A program made the translations under genes and the position numbers. The notes beneath the pieces are model-generated. The model did no database searches and was not told where the DNA came from. It saw nothing but the letters and a program-made list of their open reading frames with translations. From contig JBCDBD010000017.1 of assembly GCA_039184335.1 (NCBI GenBank), forward strand, positions 1 through 64,000: DNA of 64,000 nucleotides, written 5' to 3'. Below are positions 45,362 through 53,378 of this stretch, piece after piece. The DNA is from JBCDBD01 sp039184335 (GTDB lineage Bacteria; Bacteroidota; Bacteroidia; Flavobacteriales; Flavobacteriaceae). Position 1 is the first letter of the stretch, and every line of letters begins with the position of its first letter.

Positions 45362-45862
45362 TTACACTGATGAAGTGTTTTTGAATTTTTTGGCAATCAG
45401 GTAATCGAGTCCGAAGCGTCCTGAACCAAAATAGCCATTGTATATTGACATCCATAGAAAACCCATGGCAGGAAGCATTCCCCAGGTTCCTTGTCCCCAT
45501 TTTTGAAAAAATATGGCTACCAGCATGGTACTCATGACCAAGAAGGCAGAAAACCTTGTTTTTAGGCCAATGGCCAATAGCAGGCCACCAACCGCCTCAC
45601 TAAAGGCCCCCATCCATGCAAAAAATACAGGTGCCAAAGCAAAGATGCCCCCAAATTTGGCAACATCTTCAGGAAACCAGGTGGCTACTTCAAACAACTT
45701 GAGGTGTTGACTTTCTTCGGTCCATGGCATTCCAAATTTAGATGCTCCAAAATCAAGGGCCAGTAACAGGCCGCATATAAAGCGAATGGCTGCAAACAGC
45801 AGGTCTGCGAACCAATGTTGTTGTAAGATTGGGGTAATCATGATTTTCAGGATTTTTTTCAT
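45362..45862 (-). CDS. DoxX family membrane protein (2)
   Basis: 166 aa, DoxX-like with four transmembrane helices: FAAIRFICGLLLALDFGASKFG, FAWMGAFSEAVGGLLLAIGL, FLVMSTMLVAIFFQKWGQG, and MGFLWMSIYNGYFG. It is longer than the first DoxX protein and carries an N-terminal extension. An internal ATG at residue 8 is possible. It follows the AraC regulator on the same strand after 116 bp, so the regulator may control both DoxX genes. Confidence 0.8.
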   Translation of the reverse strand: MKKILKIMITPILQQHWFADLLFAAIRFICGLLLALDFGASKFGMPWTEESQHLKLFEVATWFPEDVAKFGGIFALAPVFFAWMGAFSEAVGGLLLAIGLKTRFSAFLVMSTMLVAIFFQKWGQGTWGMLPAMGFLWMSIYNGYFGSGRFGLDYLIAKKFKNTSSV

Positions 45863-45978
45863 CTTGTTTCTTAATTTGCGGTTTTATAGCGCAAAGATGA
45901 AGCGGTACAGGCCTTGCTAAGGTTCAAATGATGGTGAAGTCGTCCCAATATACGATTTGAGCCGTCCCAAATCGTGGT

Positions 45979-47172
45979 TTACTGTAGTGTTTTCAAGAAC
46001 TCAGAAGGCGAGGTGTTGGTCAATTTTTTGAACACCCTATTGAAGGTGGCCTTACTGTTGAATCCGCTTTCATAGGCAATGCCGAGCAAGGACAGGTTTT
46101 TGTGCTGACCGTTCTCTAGCAGGTACTTTACCGAATTGATGCGGTAGCCATTGATAAAATCATTGAAGTTTTTGCCAAAACCCAAATTGATGATCTCTGA
46201 TAGGTGGGCCCTAGACATTTTGAGTGCGTTGGCAAGTTCAACAAGGTTCAGGTCTGGGTTGAGATAGGGCTTTTCACTGTCCATATGGTGTATGACCTTT
46301 TCTTTATCTTGTGCGGTTATCTTGTTTTTTTTGGGGTGGCCCACTTTTGGATGGGTGTATTGGCCCAACGTATATCTTCTGTCGCTACCCAGTTTGAAAT
46401 CAAGACCTTGCAAGGTTGAGGTATCGGTAAAATATCCTTTTATTCCTATATAAATCACCGCGAGTGCCGAGAAAAACTGATACCACCATTTTTCTATCCA
46501 GCTAAGTTTGATTATTGAGATATCTACCAATCCCTGCACATTGTCATACAAAAACAAGAAGGAATACACGAAAAGAAAGTTACGTATCCAATTGAGTTCG
46601 AGCTTGTAGGTGTTTGAAAAATAGTTCCTTATGTTTTTTCTGTAAAAAAAATAGTGTTGCAATGAAAAGGCAAGGTAGAGCAGTTGCTGTACCGAGATGA
46701 AAGCATCGGTCAAGGTGCCCAAGCCACCCATGATCCATTTTTTCATGAGTACACCGTTCTGTTCGTTCGCGAACCCAGGTAGGTGGGCATCATAGATGAA
46801 TATAAAGATGCGGTAGACCACGAAAATAAAGACCGGTATAAAATGAAGGAGCTGTTTTTTATTGAATTTAAAATCTGATACGGTTACCGATTTGATATAG
46901 AGATAGATCAATGGCCCAATCGCCAACGCAAGCGAAACCAACCAGTAATTGATCTTGGTGTTACGGTAGGTGTCGTACCAGTCCATAAAACCAATGGTGT
47001 ATGTGGTGCGATGATAGCAGGTAATGAGCACAAGCAAGGCCAAAAACAGATCTGATACCGTTTTTTTATCGCGGTACCTTGTCAATAGCAATAGGCCAAA
47101 CACAACTCCCTGGGTAGCAAGAATAAGCAAAGGGGTACTAAAAATATCGAAGTTGGGGAAGGTCAATAACAT
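45979..47172 (-). CDS. AraC-family regulator with membrane N-terminus
   Basis: 397 aa. Seven or so hydrophobic helices (about 1-240) are followed by an AraC-type double HTH at the C-terminus (ELANALKMSRAHLSEIINLGFGKNFNDFINGYR, given in part; then SLLGIAYESGFNSKATFNRVFKKLTNTSPSEF). Such membrane-bound AraC proteins are common in Flavobacteriaceae; signal unknown. It lies upstream of the DoxX gene at 45862 and is separated from the E1 gene by about 70 bp. Confidence 0.85.
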   Translation of the reverse strand: MLLTFPNFDIFSTPLLILATQGVVFGLLLLTRYRDKKTVSDLFLALLVLITCYHRTTYTIGFMDWYDTYRNTKINYWLVSLALAIGPLIYLYIKSVTVSDFKFNKKQLLHFIPVFIFVVYRIFIFIYDAHLPGFANEQNGVLMKKWIMGGLGTLTDAFISVQQLLYLAFSLQHYFFYRKNIRNYFSNTYKLELNWIRNFLFVYSFLFLYDNVQGLVDISIIKLSWIEKWWYQFFSALAVIYIGIKGYFTDTSTLQGLDFKLGSDRRYTLGQYTHPKVGHPKKNKITAQDKEKVIHHMDSEKPYLNPDLNLVELANALKMSRAHLSEIINLGFGKNFNDFINGYRINSVKYLLENGQHKNLSLLGIAYESGFNSKATFNRVFKKLTNTSPSEFLKTLQ

Positions 47173-47243
47173 TCACTATGGTAACAGGCCCATAAATATA
47201 AAGATACTCTTTGTGATAAAGCAATTGAAATTTTAGCGATTAC

Positions 47244-49655
47244 TCAACGTAAAGCAGGATAATCTGCTGGATTCGACTCATGCATGATACGATACACCTT
47301 TTCAAATACATCTTCGGCATTGGGCTTCGAAAAGTAATCCCCATCTGAGGCATAGGCTGGTCGATGGGCATTGGCGGTCAATGTCTGTGGCGCACTGTCC
47401 AAATACGTATAAGCGCCTTGCGTTTCTATGATTTCTTGCATCAGATAGGCAGAACATCCACCGGGTACATCTTCATCAATGACCAACAATCTATTGGTTT
47501 TTTGAATGCTTTTGAGCACATCATGCCCCAAATCAAAGGGCAATAGTGATTGTGCATCGATTACTTCGGCATCAATACCCACCTCAAGCAGTTCTTGAGC
47601 AACTTTTTGCACGATCCGTAAGGTAGACCCATAGGACAGCAGGGTAATGTCACTACCTGTTTTCAGAATGTCCACTTTACCAATAGGTGTGGTAAACTCG
47701 GCTAGGTTGTCAGGTTTTTTTTCTTTGAGACGGTAACCGTTGAGGCTTTCGATCACCAAAGCAGGTTCGTCACTTTTCATGAGCGTATTGTAAAAACCGG
47801 CAGCTTGGGTCATGTTTCTCGGTACCAAGATGTACATGCCCCGCAACAGATGAACCAAACCTGCCATAGGCGAACCAGAATGCCAGATGCCCTCTAATCG
47901 ATGGCCACGGGTGCGAACGATCAACGGAGCCTTCTGTTTGCCCACAGTTCGGTACAGCAGCGTTGCCAGATCATCACTAAGGGTTTGTATGGTATACAAA
48001 ATGTAATCTAAGTATTGAATTTCGGCTATGGGCCGTAACCCTCGTAAAGCCAAACCGATACCTTGCCCAATAATGGTTGATTCCCTAATGCCGGTATCGG
48101 CAATCCGCAATTCACCATACTTTTTCTGTAGCCCTTCAAGACCTTGGTTGACATCGCCTATTTTACCGGTATCTTCACCAAACACCAAGGCTTGGGGGTA
48201 TTTTTCAAATAACGCATCAAAATTATCCCGCAAAATGACCCGGCCATCAACTTCTTCAGGGGTTGCACGGTATATGGGATCTACAACCGCCACCTGGGTG
48301 GCTTTGCTCGAAAGCTCGCTGAATAGGTGTGAGCTGTACTTGGGCTGTGTCGATCTCATAAAATCATCCACCCATTTTCGAAGGTTTTTCTGGTCGGCAT
48401 GGTCTTCACCAATGGTGTAACGGAGCACTTTTCTTGAATACGAGGCCAAATCTTTCTTTAGGGGCTCTTCTATCGCAATCAAGTCGTTTTTCAGCTTGGT
48501 GATAAAATTTTTGTTCGGACTTTTTTCTGCCACGGCCCCAATGAGGCTGACAAGATTTTTTTTAGCGGCCAAAAGGGGCTTCAAAAACTCGGCCCAAGAC
48601 TCCTTTTTCGCTGTTCGTACTTGCTGCTTGATACGTTTTTCCAACGATTTCAACTCTTCTTCGGTAGCGATATTGTTTTCCAATATCCATTCCTTGAACC
48701 TTTTGTTACAGTCATTTTCCCTTTCCCATGCCAAACGTTCCTCAGACTTGTAGCGTTCATGTGAACCAGAGGTCGAGTGCCCTTGCGGTTGTGTCAGCTC
48801 GGTCACATGTACCATGACCGGCACATGTTCTTCACGTGCGATATCAGAAGCATTTTCATAGGTATGGATCAAGGCGGTATAGTCCCAACCGGGTACTTTC
48901 ATGATTTCATAACCCAACTGGTTTTCATCACGTTGCAAGCCTTTGAGCATTTCAGAGATATCACCCTTGGTGGTATGATATTCTGCAGGTACCGAAATAC
49001 CATAGGCATCGTCCCAGATGCTGATGACCATGGGTACTTGAAGTACACCTGCGGCATTTATGGTCTCGAAAAAGTGGCCTTCACTGGTACTTGCATTACC
49101 GATGGTGCCCCAGGCTACCTCATTGCCATTGTTTGAAAAGTTGGTTTGATCGACGCCCTTTAATTCCCGATAGAGTTTTGAGGCTTGTGCCAATCCCAAT
49201 AGCCTTGGCATTTGACCTGCTGTGCACGAAATGTCAGCACTGCTGTTCTTTTGTTGCGTCAGATCTTTCCATGTACCATCTTCATGAAGGCTATGGGTCA
49301 CAAAATGGCCGCCCATTTGGCGTCCTGCGCTCATGGGTTCTTGTTCAAGGTCGGTAGTGGCATAAAGCCCATGAAAAAAAGCCTTGGGTGACAGTAGTCC
49401 CAAAGCCATCATAAAGGTTTGGTCTCGGTAATAACCGCTTCGGAAGTCACCATTCTGAAAAGATCGTGCCATTGCCAATTGTGGCAATTCTTTTCCATCA
49501 CCAAAAATGCCAAATTTTGCCTTGCCCGTCAACACTTCCCTTCTGCCCAGCAAACTACATTCCCTACTAGTAACAGCTATTTCATAGTCTCTGAGTATCT
49601 GTGCTTGAAAGTCGTCAAAAGATATGTCGTTGCTGGTACTGGGATCTGTATTCAT
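47244..49655 (-). CDS. Fused 2-oxoacid dehydrogenase E1 (alpha plus beta)
   Basis: 803 aa from ATG 49655 (18 earlier in-frame codons are not family-like). The N-terminal half is E1 alpha with thiamine diphosphate motif WGTIGNASTSEGHFFE (GxN/D) and SIWDDAYGISVP; the C-terminal half is E1 beta (VFGEDTGKIGDVNQGLEGL, IGQGIGLALRGLRPIAEIQ). The likely substrate is branched-chain 2-oxoacids or pyruvate, decarboxylated and passed to a lipoyl E2. No E2 or E3 gene lies nearby. Fusion of alpha and beta is common in Bacteroidota. Confidence 0.88.
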   Translation of the reverse strand: MNTDPSTSNDISFDDFQAQILRDYEIAVTSRECSLLGRREVLTGKAKFGIFGDGKELPQLAMARSFQNGDFRSGYYRDQTFMMALGLLSPKAFFHGLYATTDLEQEPMSAGRQMGGHFVTHSLHEDGTWKDLTQQKNSSADISCTAGQMPRLLGLAQASKLYRELKGVDQTNFSNNGNEVAWGTIGNASTSEGHFFETINAAGVLQVPMVISIWDDAYGISVPAEYHTTKGDISEMLKGLQRDENQLGYEIMKVPGWDYTALIHTYENASDIAREEHVPVMVHVTELTQPQGHSTSGSHERYKSEERLAWERENDCNKRFKEWILENNIATEEELKSLEKRIKQQVRTAKKESWAEFLKPLLAAKKNLVSLIGAVAEKSPNKNFITKLKNDLIAIEEPLKKDLASYSRKVLRYTIGEDHADQKNLRKWVDDFMRSTQPKYSSHLFSELSSKATQVAVVDPIYRATPEEVDGRVILRDNFDALFEKYPQALVFGEDTGKIGDVNQGLEGLQKKYGELRIADTGIRESTIIGQGIGLALRGLRPIAEIQYLDYILYTIQTLSDDLATLLYRTVGKQKAPLIVRTRGHRLEGIWHSGSPMAGLVHLLRGMYILVPRNMTQAAGFYNTLMKSDEPALVIESLNGYRLKEKKPDNLAEFTTPIGKVDILKTGSDITLLSYGSTLRIVQKVAQELLEVGIDAEVIDAQSLLPFDLGHDVLKSIQKTNRLLVIDEDVPGGCSAYLMQEIIETQGAYTYLDSAPQTLTANAHRPAYASDGDYFSKPNAEDVFEKVYRIMHESNPADYPALR

Positions 49656-49817
49656 GTATGGTTGTATGAATTTTTCTGCAAAATTAATGAAATGGGAGCA
49701 GATAAGCAATTTACAAATCGCTTTAAGATTTTATAAATATGTAATTTTTCTCTAAAAAAAAGAGAAATTTTCAAAAATGATACTCAAAAAACTCTTTTTA
49801 TTGGAAAAAGTGCAATA

Positions 49818-52670
49818 TCAAAACCATCTTCTGGTAAAGAGGCCCACTAAGGTCCGAGGGCTTATCGTAATGACAAACCTGATTTTTTCCTCATAATCCG
49901 GTTGTCCGATTTCCCATCCGTTATTGGAGTAAAGAGGAAAATAGAGCTCAAAATAATCGGTGACCAGATTAAAGCGTACCCCTGAATCATAGACAAAACG
50001 CTCGGTTTGTCCTTCATTCTTTAAAAACCCTAGGTCGCCGTAGAGTTCTATCCAACGCCAAACATTGACACTGGCATTGGTAGTGGCGATCCAATCATCG
50101 GCAAAAGGATTGTCCAATTGTGATTTGAAACCACCTTCTGCAATAATGATCTGTTGGCTAAAGAAGCCCGTATCTTCTGACCTTCCCAAATAGTTCAGAT
50201 CGAAAAGATAGTCTGTCGGCCGATCCAGTGCAAAGCTGAAAAAATCAGAATTGGTATTGTTGCGCAAAAACTTTCCCGCATAAAACCTAAGGTTGAGCTG
50301 TCGGTTGTTCTCAAAAAGCTTTCGATATTCAAATTCAAAGGCGAGTTTGGTAAAGTCGCTTGAATGCTGTGCATCAAGCCACCATGACTTATAATTGAGA
50401 ATGTTGTTGTCCCTATCTTGAAAACGGACATTGAGCACGCTATAGTCGGGATCGGTATCCAACTCATCGGCAATATTGTCATCAATACTTCGAAAAACAC
50501 TTCGGTATCTTGCCAATAAGAACTGTCTTCGGTTTGAGATCAAATCGTCAGGGCGCCATCCGAGCAAAATGGCCGGGGTGAGCGTAGAAAATCGGGAGTT
50601 GACCTGAAAATGTGATGTAGATCCGCTAAATGAATAGTCGGTAACATATAAGCCACTTTTTCCGTAGTATTGCCGATACCTGAAACCCGCTGAACCGACC
50701 AGGGTACGCTCTAAAAATGAGTATGTCGGTGCGATATCATAAGTAAAGGGGCGTTCTAAAAAGGGCTTGTTATAAATTCGCAGGCCAGGGGTTATACCAT
50801 CATAAACATTAAAATTGGCTATGGGTACATAGAAAACTTGATTGTAATAGGGGTCTTCAGTATCCTTGAAAAATTGAAATCTCAATTTTTTGTTGCTTGA
50901 AAAGAAACCGCTCAGTGTTTTCCAGTTATCACGTTGGTTAAATTCCGGTATTTTTTGGTCGTAATTGAGTACCAACCGATCCTCGCCATTTCGTGGTATG
51001 GTGAACGTACGTGACGTATCGATGTCAGCAAACCAATATTTGGAGACGATGGAGTCTTTTTGGAGGCCGAAAAGTGATATGGGCACATTTGTCTGCCTTT
51101 TGTTCTTTAATGTGAAGGTGATGGAGTCTTCTGTTTTGGAAACCTTTTTGATTTTGTAATCAATCTTTTTTCTGGTGGAAACATACTCGTCAAAGAACCA
51201 CGAAATATCCTTTTCTGATGCCGATTCAATCACGTCCTTAAAATCTTGTGAAGAGGTATTTGGCCTTATTTTGAACCGGTCATAAAATTCGATGATCGTT
51301 GAATCGATTTTTTTACCCCCCAAATACTCAGATAGGTAGACCAGTCCGAGTCCGGCCTTGTACCGATTGGCAATCTTTTGGTTGAACTTTATGAGGGAGT
51401 CGTTGGGGGTGGTCAGGGCTTGGTCGCTGTTCCTTCTGGCCGATAACATGCTCAAAAATGCATATTGCTCATTAAAATCCATCTGCGCAAGATGAAAACT
51501 ACGTATGCCCCATACCTTGGCAAGCTTGCCAATCAATTTTTGTTTGGGGTAGTATTGTTCGACATACTTGAACATCAGATAATAGGCAATGGCGTCATTG
51601 ACCCATTGTTCTTTTCGCTTGTTGAGAAGCAGTGTTTCCCTCAAAAAACTGTTCAGGGCAGTCTTTAAGAACTTCATTTCAAACTGGAACTGGGCTTCAT
51701 ATGGCCGTATGAACGAAGGAAGCTGATTGAGCCCATAAAGCGGATTCTTGTTATAGTCCAGTTCACTGACCAATAGATTGTCATGGGGGTATTGCCCTAA
51801 ATTTTCATGTAAAAACCGGGCCACCTTATTGATGGAGACGCCTTGCGATATTTCATCATATTTCGAAGACTCAATATTGGTGGTCAAGGTAAAAAAGCGG
51901 GTCACATGTGTTGTGAATTCCTTCTCTCGGGTCAATTGAACTTCACAATTTTTACGATGACTGCCCTGTAATGTTATTTGTTGTCCTCCAGGAAATTTGG
52001 TCTTCGAACTGCTGTTGAAGTTAGATGCCAGGTACAGTTTTGGAGGATAGATGAGGTTAATGGTGCTGGTGGTGATATCGGTATAGATGTCATCAAGGTC
52101 TTTGTTCGCGTATAACTTCCATGTGCCATCATAGACAGCAGGTGTCAAATACCAGTCCTTTAGATAATATTCCCCTGTCGGCTTAAAACCGTAATCGGTG
52201 AATTTGACATGGGGCAGTTTAAGGGCATAGGTAAAAAAAAGTTGTGCTGACGCATCAGGGGCCAAGGGCTGGGGCAACTGGATCTTGATGATATCATTCT
52301 TTTCGGTACGTTCCCAATCCAAACCCGAATAGGTGTCATTGACAATACTTACAATGTTGGTATGACCGCGTTCATTGTCTTTGGCAAGGTGCAGGTTTCT
52401 TCTGAACTCTTCGGCAAAACGTTTTGCTAGGGCCGAGTTTTTATTGGAAAAGGCATGGTTCCAGTCGTTGAAGTACAACGCGTAAAGCGTGTCTTGCGAG
52501 GTATTGTTGTAAGTGAACTTTTGGGTTATCTGTATTTCTTTGGCCTTGTCATTGATGGTTGCCGTCAACTTATTGGTATGTTGTGCAACGTTTGGCCATG
52601 AAACGATGCAAATGAGCAATAAGGGAATTTTTCTTAGAAAACAACCGGGCTTTTTCAACACATAAGGCAA
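49818..52670 (-). CDS. Outer-membrane protein with inactive M1-like domain and beta barrel
   Basis: 950 aa. Signal sequence near residue 15-30 (IPLLLICIVSWPNVAQ). Residues about 35-520 follow the M1 peptidase layout but the HExxH is absent; the region ends in RKEQWVNDAIAYYLMF, equivalent to WLxEGFAxY with Glu replaced by Asp. The C-terminal ~400 residues have alternating aromatic strands (FRYRQYYGKSGLYVTDY, RRQFLLARYRSVFRS) and end in Phe, as outer-membrane barrels do. It starts one base after the stop of the LOG gene, so the two are translationally linked. Confidence 0.75.
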   Translation of the reverse strand: MPYVLKKPGCFLRKIPLLLICIVSWPNVAQHTNKLTATINDKAKEIQITQKFTYNNTSQDTLYALYFNDWNHAFSNKNSALAKRFAEEFRRNLHLAKDNERGHTNIVSIVNDTYSGLDWERTEKNDIIKIQLPQPLAPDASAQLFFTYALKLPHVKFTDYGFKPTGEYYLKDWYLTPAVYDGTWKLYANKDLDDIYTDITTSTINLIYPPKLYLASNFNSSSKTKFPGGQQITLQGSHRKNCEVQLTREKEFTTHVTRFFTLTTNIESSKYDEISQGVSINKVARFLHENLGQYPHDNLLVSELDYNKNPLYGLNQLPSFIRPYEAQFQFEMKFLKTALNSFLRETLLLNKRKEQWVNDAIAYYLMFKYVEQYYPKQKLIGKLAKVWGIRSFHLAQMDFNEQYAFLSMLSARRNSDQALTTPNDSLIKFNQKIANRYKAGLGLVYLSEYLGGKKIDSTIIEFYDRFKIRPNTSSQDFKDVIESASEKDISWFFDEYVSTRKKIDYKIKKVSKTEDSITFTLKNKRQTNVPISLFGLQKDSIVSKYWFADIDTSRTFTIPRNGEDRLVLNYDQKIPEFNQRDNWKTLSGFFSSNKKLRFQFFKDTEDPYYNQVFYVPIANFNVYDGITPGLRIYNKPFLERPFTYDIAPTYSFLERTLVGSAGFRYRQYYGKSGLYVTDYSFSGSTSHFQVNSRFSTLTPAILLGWRPDDLISNRRQFLLARYRSVFRSIDDNIADELDTDPDYSVLNVRFQDRDNNILNYKSWWLDAQHSSDFTKLAFEFEYRKLFENNRQLNLRFYAGKFLRNNTNSDFFSFALDRPTDYLFDLNYLGRSEDTGFFSQQIIIAEGGFKSQLDNPFADDWIATTNASVNVWRWIELYGDLGFLKNEGQTERFVYDSGVRFNLVTDYFELYFPLYSNNGWEIGQPDYEEKIRFVITISPRTLVGLFTRRWF

Positions 52671-53357
52671 TTAGAAATTGGGGCTCAAGTCATGTCCTCT
52701 GTAGAAGGCATCTATAATACCGACCACCTCATCTTCCGTATCCACGATTTTGATGAGATCTAAATCATTCGGACTGATATTGCCCGCCTCTAGCATCGTG
52801 TTTCTTATCCAACCCATAAGACCGCTCCAGAAACGTACACCTACCAAGATGATTGGAAACCTATGGATCTTGTGGGTCTGTATCAAGGTAATTGCCTCAA
52901 AGAGCTCGTCCAATGTGCCAAACCCACCAGGCATCACCACAAATCCCTGTGAGTATTTGACAAACATGACCTTGCGTACAAAAAAGTAATCAAAATCAAG
53001 ACTCTTATCAGCATCGATAAAATCATTGTCATGTTGTTCAAACGGAAGGTCTATGTTTAGGCCTACCGAAGTGCCTCCCGCTAAGCTGGCCCCTTTGTTG
53101 CCAGCTTCCATGATGCCTGGACCACCTCCGGTAATGATGCCGTATCCGGCCTCTGCGATACTTTTTGAAACCTTTACTGCCAATTCATAGTAGGGCTCAC
53201 CAGGTTTGGTTCGAGCAGATCCGAAGATGGAAACACAAGGACCTATGGCACTCATTTTTTCAAAACCGTTGACAAATTCTCCCATAATCTTGAATAGGGC
53301 CCATGAATCATTGGTTTTGATCTCATTCCATCCCTTGCTATGTTGTTCTTTTCGCAT
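52671..53357 (-). CDS. LOG-family Rossmann-fold protein
   Basis: 228 aa. LOG/TIGR00730-type motifs GGGPGIMEAGNKGA (near 79) and MPGGFGTLDELFEA (near 141) are intact. Plant members release cytokinin bases from nucleotides; bacterial members cleave nucleoside monophosphates, roles often unknown. It lies 22 bp after uvrA on the same strand and directly precedes the barrel protein gene. Confidence 0.85.
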   Translation of the reverse strand: MRKEQHSKGWNEIKTNDSWALFKIMGEFVNGFEKMSAIGPCVSIFGSARTKPGEPYYELAVKVSKSIAEAGYGIITGGGPGIMEAGNKGASLAGGTSVGLNIDLPFEQHDNDFIDADKSLDFDYFFVRKVMFVKYSQGFVVMPGGFGTLDELFEAITLIQTHKIHRFPIILVGVRFWSGLMGWIRNTMLEAGNISPNDLDLIKIVDTEDEVVGIIDAFYRGHDLSPNF

Positions 53358-53378
53358 GTATATGATATTGGTCTGAAT

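Noticed and set aside
45288..45500. Minus-strand 70-aa frame over the end of the second DoxX gene
   Set aside because: Mostly an out-of-frame reading of the DoxX gene; only the part beyond it was considered with the decayed remnant.
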